Part shown: positions 20,494 to 28,761 of the stretch, piece after piece
Position numbering within the stretch: position 1 is the stretch's first letter
Layout: the number at the start of each line of letters is the position of its first letter
Made by a program: the position numbers and the translations under genes
IMG/VR virus record: IMGVR_UViG_3300018424_000079
Span: 1-36,486 of that record
Direction: 5' to 3' (one strand)
Length of the DNA stretch: 36,486 nucleotides
Origin: a virus
Notes under the pieces: generated by a model
Databases searched by the model: none
What the model saw: the letters and a program-made list of their open reading frames with translations, nothing else
Told to the model about the DNA's origin: nothing

Positions 20494-21873
20494 ATGAGCA
20501 ATAAGATCAAAATCCTTTTTATGTCGGATTGGGGTGACACCGGATTCGGCACGGTCGGTAAGGAACTCTGCGTACGTTTTGCAGAGATGGGCATTTTCGA
20601 TGTCCACTATCTCGGATGGCATGCCAACCCCAACGATGTTGGACCTGCCGCCAGAGAGGGAATCACTCTACATACGACCAAGTTCTGGGACGGATCGGAC
20701 CAGTTCGGTAAGCACTCATTCAACCACATCGTCGACAGGGTGCGTCCTGACGTAGTTCTGACGCTCGGCGATCCGTGGATGGTTGACCATGTCCAAACTT
20801 GCCCTACACGCGACAGCTTCACTTGGATTGGCTACGTCCCTATCGACCGAGACGTAATTAGTGTCCCCTGGATAGCACAGCTCAAGAAGCCCGACTGCCT
20901 CGTCCTTTACAGCCAGTTCGGTATTGATGTAGTTGAAGAGCAGATTCCGTTCAGGAATCCTCGCCTCATCCTGCATGGCGTCGATAAGACGACTTTCAAG
21001 CCGTGGTATCCGCAGGGGACTGATGAGAACACCCCGCTTCCCGAAGTGCAGCGCGCTCGTAAGGTAGCCTTGGGCCAGCAGTTCATCGATAAGTTTGTCG
21101 TAGGGTTCGTCGGCCGCAATCAAATCCGAAAGGGTATACCGCACGCCTTCAAGGCTTTCAAAGCTTTCAACTGCGCTACATGGATCGACAGGCAGGATGT
21201 GACTGTCCGCAATCCTGATACTGGCGAGGTCGAGGACAACTTTACCGCCGAGGAGTTCTGCCGAGACAAGCAGTGTTTCCGTTGCGATGTATGCCCTGCA
21301 TTCCAGCAGCGTGAGCAGACTGAAGACTCAGTCTTGTATCTGCACACGACTCGTGGCGACGGCAGTAATCCGCAGGATAGGCCCGGTATCGGCTGGAGGA
21401 TCGACGAGCTTGGCCACAGGATGGGGCTGCATGGCCGCGTCGCTATGACTCCGAACCTTGACGTTCTGAAGGGTGTCCCACGCGCCGTCCTGGCGCAGAT
21501 AATGCAATGTTTCGATGTCCACCTGTTCTTGTCGCATAGTGAGGGGTACGGGCTTCCGGTGGCTGAGACGCTCTCGTGCGGCGTCCCCACGTTGGTTACC
21601 AACTACAGCTCAATGCCTGAGCTGGTATCGGAAGGCGGAGGCGTCGCCATCGATGTTAGGGCCTACGACACCTTCACTACTTGGGAGAACGAGTGGGCCA
21701 TCGCCGATGTGGGTCACGCAGCCGACGAAGTGAATAAGATTTTCGAGGACTCTGAGTACGCAGCTAACATGCGTAGAGAAGCCGCTAACAACAGCTACAC
21801 ACCCGACTGGCACCAAGTAGCCTTGCAGTTCCGACGCTTGATACTTGAGGCCGTTAACCAGCCCGAATCTTAG
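20494..21873 (+). CDS. GT4-type (GT-B fold) glycosyltransferase
   Basis: The protein has 459 residues. The N-terminal domain begins KIKILFMSDWGDTGFGTVGK and the C-terminal domain has the EX7E motif (H348-S-E350-G-Y-G-L-P-V-A-E358) followed by LSCGVPTL, as in retaining GT4 enzymes, which transfer a sugar from a nucleotide-sugar. Between them, four cysteines (256, 261, 264, 267) form an inserted probable zinc site, unusual for the family. The substrate is not visible: candidates are a modified DNA base, a virion protein or a host glycan. It sits in a mixed block between head and tail genes. Confidence 0.75.
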   Translation: MSNKIKILFMSDWGDTGFGTVGKELCVRFAEMGIFDVHYLGWHANPNDVGPAAREGITLHTTKFWDGSDQFGKHSFNHIVDRVRPDVVLTLGDPWMVDHVQTCPTRDSFTWIGYVPIDRDVISVPWIAQLKKPDCLVLYSQFGIDVVEEQIPFRNPRLILHGVDKTTFKPWYPQGTDENTPLPEVQRARKVALGQQFIDKFVVGFVGRNQIRKGIPHAFKAFKAFNCATWIDRQDVTVRNPDTGEVEDNFTAEEFCRDKQCFRCDVCPAFQQREQTEDSVLYLHTTRGDGSNPQDRPGIGWRIDELGHRMGLHGRVAMTPNLDVLKGVPRAVLAQIMQCFDVHLFLSHSEGYGLPVAETLSCGVPTLVTNYSSMPELVSEGGGVAIDVRAYDTFTTWENEWAIADVGHAADEVNKIFEDSEYAANMRREAANNSYTPDWHQVALQFRRLILEAVNQPES

Positions 21874-21875
21874 TT

Positions 21876-22109
21876 ATGACCGATACCAAGCCTGGATCAG
21901 CTTCCACCGAGTGGAAGATGGTCGTTCTCAACTACATCGTCGGCGTCCTCCTGCTGGCTGCGTCCTTGTGGATGCAGATGCAGGGGCATGACACTACTGC
22001 GATCACTACGATCGCAGTGGGGTTTCTCGGGGTTAACGGTCTTGGTTACGGAGCCCTTCGCACCGTCCACAAGAACAAGGTTTCCGAGAATACGGAGGTC
22101 CAATCGTGA
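21876..22109 (+). CDS. Two-helix membrane protein, holin-like
   Basis: The protein has 77 residues. Hydrophobic helices at ~17-34 (VLNYIVGVLLLAASLWMQ) and ~42-60 (AITTIAVGFLGVNGLGYGA), with short charged ends, fit a small class of holins. The start overlaps nothing but lies 2 bases after the glycosyltransferase stop. The next gene starts inside its stop (GTGA). A lysis role is plausible because a possible lipoprotein follows, but no endolysin is seen nearby. Confidence 0.5.
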   Translation: MTDTKPGSASTEWKMVVLNYIVGVLLLAASLWMQMQGHDTTAITTIAVGFLGVNGLGYGALRTVHKNKVSENTEVQS

Positions 22110-22471
22110 TTAGGCTGTCTGTTATCTGCTGCCTGATGTCGGCTAGCTGTATCTCTCCCGACACTCAGCCTGTGATTGATACAGTCATCGAGTGGAAGCG
22201 GATCGAAGATAGCGAACTCGGCAAGCATCGTGAACTCGCCTTGGCGGCAAAGTTTTCGGACGATGCTGGGGAGCAGGAACGCTTGTCGGCGCAATATCTG
22301 GCATTGATCGATAAGCATAAGCAGGCGAGCGATGAATTCGCCATGAAGCTCATCGACTGGTCGCGCAAAGTTGGTAGCTTTGACTCTGCTTACGCGGATG
22401 GCCAAATCGACAAGCTAATCGAGGTTTACGAGCGCATCCGTAGGATAAGGGAGATGCTTGATAATGACTAG
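22106..22471 (+). CDS. Small exported or lipoprotein-like protein
   Basis: The protein has 121 residues from a GTG overlapping the previous stop. Residues 1-15 (IRLSVICCLMSASC) form a short hydrophobic lead ending in a cysteine at 15, like a weak lipobox (the -3 to -1 residues are not the standard ones). The rest is a charged helix or coiled coil (ELALAAKFSDDAGEQERLSA, IDKHKQASDEFAMK). Following a holin-like gene, a spanin or lysis accessory is possible but not shown. Confidence 0.5.
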   Translation: MIRLSVICCLMSASCISPDTQPVIDTVIEWKRIEDSELGKHRELALAAKFSDDAGEQERLSAQYLALIDKHKQASDEFAMKLIDWSRKVGSFDSAYADGQIDKLIEVYERIRRIREMLDND

Positions 22472-22739
22472 CATGGATGTCGATCCTTTCGATGGAGATG
22501 AAGAGGTGGATTGGGGCTCTGCTCCTAGCCCTATCGAAGTCGATCTCACACAAGCCAGTCCTGAAAAGATTCTTGAGCTACTGAAGGATCACATCGATGA
22601 AGAGTCAGCGAAGTCGCTCATAACTAGACTCGAAGGATCCGCCGACGACTACGAGCGCAATATTCGGCGCATTCAACAGATGCTTACGGGCATCCAGTCG
22701 GTGCTCGGCGCAGCTATCAAGATAGTAGCGATAATCTAG
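22464..22739 (+). CDS. Small acidic protein with a hydrophobic C-terminus
   Basis: The protein has 91 residues. AAGGGAG lies 10 bases before the ATG at 22464; a TTG at 22458 is too close. It is acidic at the N-terminus (DVDPFDGDEEVDWG), helical in the middle and ends in a hydrophobic helix (GIQSVLGAAIKIVAII) that could insert in a membrane. Its function is unknown; it may belong with the two preceding small membrane proteins. The stop overlaps the GTG of the next gene. Confidence 0.5.
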   Translation: MTSMDVDPFDGDEEVDWGSAPSPIEVDLTQASPEKILELLKDHIDEESAKSLITRLEGSADDYERNIRRIQQMLTGIQSVLGAAIKIVAII

Positions 22740-23623
22740 TGAATCGAGTAGGGCAGTACTGTCATGTTGCATTCTCCGGGGGGAGAACCAGTGCTTATAT
22801 GACACGGATGCTCTTGACCGAGGGGCGTGGGCTATTCGATGAATACATCGTATGCTTCGCTAACACTGGTCGTGAGCATCCTAAGACTCTCGACTTTATC
22901 AAGAAGTGCGATGATGAGTTCGGCTTCAACACCGTTTGGCTTGAAGCGGTCGTAGATCAGAGAAAGGGTAAGCAGATTACTCACAAAGTAATCGACTACG
23001 ACACGGCATCAAGAGACGGGCAGCCATTCGAGGATGTCATACGTAAGTATGGCATTCCGAATGTCAGTAGACCTCACTGCTCTGATAAGTTGAAGAAGTA
23101 CGTGATGTCGAGCTACATTCGTAGCCTAGGTCTGAAAGCATCCAGGGTTCCCACTGCTATCGGTATCCGAAACGACGAGTCTCGTCGTGTGTCAGGCACA
23201 GAGGCTGATGTAATCTACCCACTGATAGATATATGGAGTGTTGATCGTGAGCATATACTTCTGTGGTGGGAAGACCAGACCTTCGACCTGGAGATAGACG
23301 AGTTTGAAGGTAACTGTCAAGCCTGCTACAAGAAGTCTTTTCATAAGCTGCATTTGCAGATGGAGCGCGATCAGAGCGTGTTCGACTGGACAGACGAGAT
23401 GGAGCGGAAGTATGGCCACATCAATGCCAGGTCTAAATCGCCATACAAAAATAACAGCAAGGTTTGGGAGGAGAAAAGAGGTTGTAGGAGCGTGTTTTTC
23501 CGTGGCGGGAAAAGCACGCAAGACTTGAGAGATGAGCATGTGAGGCTCCAAGGCAATTACCGTAAGCCTCCTGAAGATGAAGGAGGCTGCTCAGAGAGTT
23601 GCGAGCCTTTCGCTACTGGTTGA
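22739..23623 (+). CDS. PP-loop protein of the PAPS reductase/ATP pyrophosphatase family
   Basis: The protein has 294 residues from a GTG at 22739. HVAFSGGRTSAYM holds the PP-loop (SGGRTS, 13-18), followed by the FANTGREHPKTLDFIKKC segment typical of this family and HCSDKLKK near 118. Cysteines at 193, 196, 249, 284 and 288 could hold an Fe-S cluster. The fold adenylates a substrate and swaps in sulfur or nitrogen; relatives include PAPS reductases and DndC of DNA phosphorothioation. DndA, D and E are not in the window. With the DpdA-like, Mom-like and glycosyltransferase genes it may belong to nucleic acid modification, but its substrate is unknown. Confidence 0.65.
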   Translation: MNRVGQYCHVAFSGGRTSAYMTRMLLTEGRGLFDEYIVCFANTGREHPKTLDFIKKCDDEFGFNTVWLEAVVDQRKGKQITHKVIDYDTASRDGQPFEDVIRKYGIPNVSRPHCSDKLKKYVMSSYIRSLGLKASRVPTAIGIRNDESRRVSGTEADVIYPLIDIWSVDREHILLWWEDQTFDLEIDEFEGNCQACYKKSFHKLHLQMERDQSVFDWTDEMERKYGHINARSKSPYKNNSKVWEEKRGCRSVFFRGGKSTQDLRDEHVRLQGNYRKPPEDEGGCSESCEPFATG

Positions 23624-23647
23624 TGATTCTTGCCTGAGTAAGAGTCA

Positions 23648-23686
23648 ATGGCATGCCATACCTGTTTATCGTTGTATCACAGGTAT
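23648..23686 (+). promoter_or_regulatory. Palindrome and start-codon-embedding hairpin
   Basis: ATGGCATGCCAT (23648-23659) is a perfect 12-bp palindrome, and overlapping it, ATACCTGT / ACAGGTAT (arms of 8, loop of 13; 23658-23686) forms a stem that contains the AGG of the next gene's ribosome binding site and the AT of its ATG. Translational control by hiding the start is a natural reading, with the palindrome as a possible protein site. Confidence 0.5.
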
Positions 23687-24194
23687 GGCCACCAGTGCGC
23701 AGATACTGAAGCTTCGTCGTAAGATCCAGGATTACTACAGCGCCCGCACAGGCGAGGTTCTTACCACCAGCGAGCAGGCATTCAAGGATGATGAGCTAGA
23801 GGACATCATCGACGACGCTGCTGCCGAATCAACGGATGGCGGCTCTACTGCCGCCGATTTAGCGCCCAAAGATGAGGCGCTGACTATGATTCTCGCCCGC
23901 GCTGATGCCATGTTGCAGATAGCGCAGGACGAGGCTCGCAGGGTGAAGTGGCAGACGGGTAACGAGATCCAAGACCCTTCTAAGGTCGCGGAGAACCTTG
24001 TCATGGTCGCTGAGGCTCTCCGCAGGCGATACAAGGATGCCAGGGATCGTGCGCTTAGAGAGGAGATCGCGGGCGTTGGCAGCCGTCCTACGGGCAAGAA
24101 CATGCACTTCAACGATACCGTAAAGCGCAACTACGAGCGCAACTTCGATAACGGTACTGTGAAGCGCAATCGCTCTCGCGACCACCTCTACTAA
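23685..24194 (+). CDS. Putative head-tail connector protein
   Basis: The protein has 169 residues. The ATG at 23685 has AGG just upstream; a longer frame from 23577 would overlap the PP-loop gene. The start (ATSAQILKLRRKIQDYYSAR) resembles the N-terminal helix of head-tail adaptors of the HK97 gp6 or lambda FII type; the middle is acidic (DDELEDIIDDAAAE) and the end basic. Its place at the start of the neck genes, before head-closure and tail-completion genes, supports a connector role. The family is inferred from position and pattern. Confidence 0.5.
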   Translation: MATSAQILKLRRKIQDYYSARTGEVLTTSEQAFKDDELEDIIDDAAAESTDGGSTAADLAPKDEALTMILARADAMLQIAQDEARRVKWQTGNEIQDPSKVAENLVMVAEALRRRYKDARDRALREEIAGVGSRPTGKNMHFNDTVKRNYERNFDNGTVKRNRSRDHLY

Positions 24195-24640
24195 TGGGCA
24201 CCTACCGTAGACAACACCACATCCACATAAGCGACACTGCTGATCTCATCAGCGATCAGCTACGTCGTGATATGTTCGATGGGAGCGAGGACGCGACTGA
24301 GATCCGTCGTCGGTCGACCAATGTAACTATAGACCCTTACACGGAAGAAGTTGTCTACAGTAGCGCAGACACATGGGAGCCTATTTCAGGCATCGTGTCC
24401 ACGGTGTCGGAAGGCGACACGCTTCTCGCTGGCGGTAGGATGAACGTCGGCGACACGATGGTGCTGTATCACTACGACACCATCAGCGGTGTGTACCTAC
24501 AGAATGAGATCAACGACATTCACGTTGCTGTTCCGGGCGTTAGCGGATTCTACCATGTTGCAGCCAGCATGGTCGAGACCGTTGGCGGTAAGCCCATGTT
24601 CCTGAAAGTTGGCTTAAAGTTCGATTCAAATGCCATCTAA
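24194..24640 (+). CDS. Putative head-closure/neck protein
   Basis: The protein has 148 residues; the ATG overlaps the previous TAA by one base. It is beta-rich, with GDTLLAGGRMNVGDTMVLYH and a short VPGVSGFYHVAASM ending, as in small neck or stopper proteins. Position between the connector and the HK97 gp10-like gene supports this. No catalytic motif is seen and the exact family is not certain. Confidence 0.5.
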   Translation: MGTYRRQHHIHISDTADLISDQLRRDMFDGSEDATEIRRRSTNVTIDPYTEEVVYSSADTWEPISGIVSTVSEGDTLLAGGRMNVGDTMVLYHYDTISGVYLQNEINDIHVAVPGVSGFYHVAASMVETVGGKPMFLKVGLKFDSNAI

Positions 24641-25076
24641 AATGACGTTCGGGTTCCGAAAGACCAACGCTTTCGGATTCAGGATTGATCTCGTCGAGTC
24701 GCCTACTGGCCGCACGCCTAGCGAAAGGACTAAGAAAAACCTTGCTAAGTACGTGGTTAAGAATATGAACAAGATGGGCGAAAAAGCCTATAAGACTACT
24801 CAGAGAAGGGGCTGGACTCCTTTTGATACTGGTGCTCTGAGGGCATCCATCCATTGGCAAGACGCTAGGGTTACTGGTGTAGCGAATGTGGTTCCAGGCG
24901 TACTGTCCGCTAACGTCCCCTATGCCGCCCTTTACGAGTTAGGTAATTCACACCCAAGGCGGCGGTACCTGGGCAGGGCGATCGACAAGCACCAACCTGC
25001 GTTCGTACGAGCTTTGAACAAGCGCAAGATCGTCGAGGATATCACCTTCGGCCGTAGCGACGCACAAACATTCTAA
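24630..25076 (+). CDS. HK97 gp10-like tail-completion protein
   Basis: The protein has 148 residues. TPFDTGALRASIHW, then VPYAALYELG, then the arginine-rich turn and YLGRAI match the signature of HK97 gp10-type neck/tail proteins (DTG-x-L-R-x-S-I ... Y-A ... E-x-G ... F/Y-L-x-x-A). They stand between the neck and the tail terminator. The N-terminus is basic with a coiled stretch. It overlaps the previous gene by 11 bases and the next by one. Confidence 0.7.
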   Translation: MPSKMTFGFRKTNAFGFRIDLVESPTGRTPSERTKKNLAKYVVKNMNKMGEKAYKTTQRRGWTPFDTGALRASIHWQDARVTGVANVVPGVLSANVPYAALYELGNSHPRRRYLGRAIDKHQPAFVRALNKRKIVEDITFGRSDAQTF

Positions 25077-28000
25077 TGGCTGACCGTCTAGTAGACTTCG
25101 CGACTAAGAGTCTCGTTCACTATATCGAGACCAATGTCAGCGTCGACAACGCTTACATCGTCACGCCTGACTTCAATTGGGATCGTAAGCCTGACCCACT
25201 GGATCCTGGCAACAAGACTGTTGATAGGGGTCTTCCTTACGCTGCCGTACAGCTGATTGAAGACAGGGAAGTTCCGTTCACGGTATCCGGCAACATCCTG
25301 TATGAGGCGAACATCACTGTTGAGATCAGTGTATGTGCTTCTACCTACACGCAGTGCGTCAGGCATACGTCGGACATCAAGCAGGCGTTGCGCACTGCAA
25401 CGTCTGACACTTCAGGCGTCGGCATCACCCTATACGACTTCAACACTGTAGAAGGCGAGTTCTACGCTGCGGCTGGAACTATTCAGCTTGATATTCAAGG
25501 CAGCGACTTCCCCGCGCCTGAGGGTCAAAAGCAGGAGGGTAACTACAAATACCGATCGTTGACCGTAGTGACTCTGACCGCATTCCGTGACGCTACAGCC
25601 ACTCTACTTGAGGATAAGAATCGAATTAGCATAAATGAGGTTATCACTGTCGCCGAAGGTGGCGGAGGTGTAGGCGAAGGAGGAGACGATGGCGGACAAG
25701 ATGGAGGAGGAACTGACGGCCCGGATGGAGGAGGCGATACTGAAGAAGTCGTCCCGCTGCTGCTGGACACCTATTCCGGTGCGGCAGGCGCCTACAGTGT
25801 TCGGAAACTTCGGACCGAATGGACAGGGTCGTGCATCAGAGTTCGTGAAGACATCGGCGAGACCGAGGCGGATATCGGTTTTGATACCGATGGCAACCTC
25901 GACACGCAAGCTATAGCCGATCACTGCGGCGATGCAGATGGCTACATCGTGTCGTGGTACGATCAGAGCGGTAACGATCGTCACTTGACACAGAGCACTG
26001 CGTCGCAACAGCCTAAAATCTATGAAGGGTCTACAGCGACGGTTACTACTGTCGACAATGACCCGTCGATCTTCTTCGACCAGGATATAAACGCAGTCCT
26101 CATCAACTCCTCTTTCACTTACTCAACAACGATCAGCTTCTCGATCGTCTACAAGGCGAATCTTGCTAGTGAAAGTTACAAGTACCTGTTTAACAACGGT
26201 CCGAGCAACGGAGTCCGTTTCCAGATATTGACGACTGGAGAGCCCAATCTATACACGAGCGGCGACGGTCGCACTTCAACTTACAAGGCATTTGATGATG
26301 AAACCAGCTTGGTGTTCGGGGCGTTAGTCAACTCGAACACTAGCAGCAACGTATGGATCAACGGTGAAAACTTCATAAGCTCTACCTCGCAAGTAATTGT
26401 ACCTTCTACGGGGACACTGAATGTAGGCAACTACAACGGTAGCGGCAATTACGCCCTGCGCGGCCACATTCAAGAGTTCATCATCTGGGATACCGATCAG
26501 ACTAGCAACAGGCAGGGTATCGAAGACAACGTAATCAATCGATACGAGATCAACTTCGGGCTGCTTGATAAAGATGCCGTCAATGCTGAAGCTGCCATAA
26601 GCGTTCGCAGGCTTAAGCGCAGCTACACAGGGTTCTGCATGCAGATTCGTGAAGCCGCTGGGGATACGCTCCAGAATATCGGCTTTGACGTTTACGGCAA
26701 CCTAGACGTAGCGGCGATTAAGGCACACTGCGGAAGCTCAGTCGGCTATGTCGTACGTTGGTACGATCAATCAGGTAACGGCAGACACGCTATACAGGAG
26801 ACGCCCTCACAACAGCCTGCAATATATAACGGTTCAGATGTATTTGCAGCTAACCAGAGGCCAGCCGTAGATTTCAACCTAGTCTCCTCAAGTATGCTTG
26901 AGCTAGTCAGCAACCCTTTGAGCGGGGTGACTGGAGCTACGGTGTTCACAGTGTATACTCGCAACACTGGTAACAATCTTGGCGTTTGGACCCTTAACAG
27001 GGGCACCAATATTACCGGCGAGCAGTCAAGCCTATATCCGAACTCGAGTCTTTATTCGTTTAGTGGTCGATCGAGTTACGATATCTCTAATCACCGAGGT
27101 CTTTCATATTTTGATGGCGGTTACTGGTGGCGTCAATCGATGGTGGGCGTCTTTTATCCCGAAGGTGGATATTTGTCTGAGATAAAGAAATCGTCTAATA
27201 CCGAGTTGGCTGTGGCCAGCGGTGTGAACAGCGGATTGCCTACCTACTCGGATCCGCTTTACGTCACGACACAGAGCTTTGCTAGCCTAGGTACTACAGT
27301 CCTAGGAACAAATTGGGGCAATGGTTACTTTAGTGGTCGTATGCATGAGTTCGTCGTTTACTCGGTTGATAAGATCAATAGCCGTGTCGAACTAGAGGCG
27401 AACATTGACTATTACTATAAGTCATCAAACCAAGGTTTCGTCAACCTTTTTGCTACCTATGGGCAGGATGTGATACCTGCCGCGTACAGTGTATCAAGAG
27501 TCAATAACCACTACAAGGGCTTCTGCCTTCGTGTACGAGAGTCGAGCGGCAACACAGAAAAGGACATCGGGTTCGACTCGCGGGGAATACTTGATGTCGA
27601 CGCGATCAGTCTCTTCTGCGACCAGTCGACTGGTTATGTCGTGAAGTGGTACGATCAGTCAGGCAACGGCCGTCACGCGACGCAATCTACGCAGGCGGAG
27701 CAGCCTATCATCTATGAAAATGGAGCCGTCATCCGTGATCGCAACAACTACCGATATGGTTTGAAGTGGGAGGACGGCCAGAACCAGTCGCTGTCTGCTT
27801 CTTTCGGTAGGACCGTACCGCAGCCGATCGTATCATTATGTATAACTAGCGGCGCACCTACTAATGATGAGGAACAGTATGTATTTGATAGCGCAGGCGC
27901 TACTAATCGCTTGTATATGAGAAGGTCTTCTAACAACCGTTATGCGATGTATGGCGGGAATCAACTTGAAGATCCGAGTACATTCAGCACCAGCCCGATC

Positions 28001-28270
28001 GATTATTCGCGGGTATGGGCGATGATTTTCGATGGGTCCAGCAGCTACTTCGCTAGAGATCGAAGCCAGCGTGCTGTCGGTGATATCGGCAGCAACTCGA
28101 TGGATAGCGTTGTTATCGGAAACTACGGACAAAGCCCATCATCGACCTACAATTGGGACGGCTATGTACATATGCTCGTTTTCATGAGAGATGTCGAGGA
28201 TCTCCTGTATGCTTATCGCGACACCATGCAGGTAATCCTTCAAAATAACACTTACAATCCGATGATATAG
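25076..28270 (+). CDS. Tail-terminator-like domain fused to three lectin-like modules
   Basis: The protein has 1064 residues. Residues ~1-190 look like a tail terminator (LPYAAVQLIEDREVPF, NILYEANITVEISVCAST then helix, as in gpU-type proteins), which caps the tail tube at the neck. An acidic glycine linker (~198-224, GGGGVGEGGDDGG) follows. Then come three copies of a module starting at ~239, 507 and 803 (spacing 268 and 296): each begins A-Y/I-S-V, has C-x-x-R-R/V-R-E and a WYDQSGN-x-R-H core, as in arabinofuranosidase-like and LamG/ConA-like phage modules, and then a ~150-residue beta-rich part. Such modules bind sugars. A terminator with large adhesive extensions at the neck is unusual. 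Confidence 0.7.
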   Translation: MADRLVDFATKSLVHYIETNVSVDNAYIVTPDFNWDRKPDPLDPGNKTVDRGLPYAAVQLIEDREVPFTVSGNILYEANITVEISVCASTYTQCVRHTSDIKQALRTATSDTSGVGITLYDFNTVEGEFYAAAGTIQLDIQGSDFPAPEGQKQEGNYKYRSLTVVTLTAFRDATATLLEDKNRISINEVITVAEGGGGVGEGGDDGGQDGGGTDGPDGGGDTEEVVPLLLDTYSGAAGAYSVRKLRTEWTGSCIRVREDIGETEADIGFDTDGNLDTQAIADHCGDADGYIVSWYDQSGNDRHLTQSTASQQPKIYEGSTATVTTVDNDPSIFFDQDINAVLINSSFTYSTTISFSIVYKANLASESYKYLFNNGPSNGVRFQILTTGEPNLYTSGDGRTSTYKAFDDETSLVFGALVNSNTSSNVWINGENFISSTSQVIVPSTGTLNVGNYNGSGNYALRGHIQEFIIWDTDQTSNRQGIEDNVINRYEINFGLLDKDAVNAEAAISVRRLKRSYTGFCMQIREAAGDTLQNIGFDVYGNLDVAAIKAHCGSSVGYVVRWYDQSGNGRHAIQETPSQQPAIYNGSDVFAANQRPAVDFNLVSSSMLELVSNPLSGVTGATVFTVYTRNTGNNLGVWTLNRGTNITGEQSSLYPNSSLYSFSGRSSYDISNHRGLSYFDGGYWWRQSMVGVFYPEGGYLSEIKKSSNTELAVASGVNSGLPTYSDPLYVTTQSFASLGTTVLGTNWGNGYFSGRMHEFVVYSVDKINSRVELEANIDYYYKSSNQGFVNLFATYGQDVIPAAYSVSRVNNHYKGFCLRVRESSGNTEKDIGFDSRGILDVDAISLFCDQSTGYVVKWYDQSGNGRHATQSTQAEQPIIYENGAVIRDRNNYRYGLKWEDGQNQSLSASFGRTVPQPIVSLCITSGAPTNDEEQYVFDSAGATNRLYMRRSSNNRYAMYGGNQLEDPSTFSTSPIDYSRVWAMIFDGSSSYFARDRSQRAVGDIGSNSMDSVVIGNYGQSPSSTYNWDGYVHMLVFMRDVEDLLYAYRDTMQVILQNNTYNPMI

Positions 28271-28273
28271 ACC

Positions 28274-28669
28274 GTGGCTAATACATACCTTTCCGTGGTG
28301 CCGAGGGCGGGCCTTACCAGTGAAGAGAGGGCTGACGCCATCAACTCTGAGCTTTATCGACTCAAGTTGCCGCTACACCTACAGCCCGAAGGCCACTTGA
28401 CAGATGCCCTATTGGCAAAAATCAAGCACCCCGAAACTGGCGACTGCGCCCTTGTCGCTCAGTCTTCGTTCACCATCCGTGTTCATGAAGAGGCGGACAC
28501 AGATGCTCTCGTAGCACTTTTCCCACATCTGTCAGAAGAAGAGGAGCAGGCGATTGTATCACTGATTGTCCCTGGCTCCGACATTCGACTGTCCGACATA
28601 ACCCCTGGCGACACCAACATCATGACTCAACTGGAGGCGGAAGCCACTGGTTGGTTCACAGCCTCCTAG
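28274..28669 (+). CDS. Hypothetical tail-module protein
   Basis: The protein has 131 residues from a GTG start 4 bases after the previous stop. It is a mixed alpha/beta acidic protein with no recognised motif (ALVALFPHLSEEEEQAIVSL is an acidic helix). It lies between the terminator fusion and another short tail gene and may be a small tail-tip or assembly factor; that is only positional. Confidence 0.5.
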   Translation: MANTYLSVVPRAGLTSEERADAINSELYRLKLPLHLQPEGHLTDALLAKIKHPETGDCALVAQSSFTIRVHEEADTDALVALFPHLSEEEEQAIVSLIVPGSDIRLSDITPGDTNIMTQLEAEATGWFTAS

Positions 28670-28761
28670 CTGTTCGAAGAACAGCACTCAATCTCAAAAA
28701 CTATCATCCTACGTTGTATAGAGCGTAGCGACAACAACGCTAATCAGTATAAGGCACACAC
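28670..28761 (+). other. Short intergenic stretch with inverted repeats
   Basis: CTGTTC/GAACAG (28670-28684) directly follows the stop codon and lacks a T run. TAGCG/CGCTA flank a 7-base loop further on. AAGG stands before the next ATG. A weak promoter is possible, but the hexamers are not convincing. Confidence 0.35.

Noticed and set aside
22739-23623. PP-loop protein as QueC of the preQ0 pathway
   Set aside because: SGGRTS and the FANTGREHPKTLDF segment fit PAPS reductase-type proteins better than QueC, and no other preQ0 gene is in the window.
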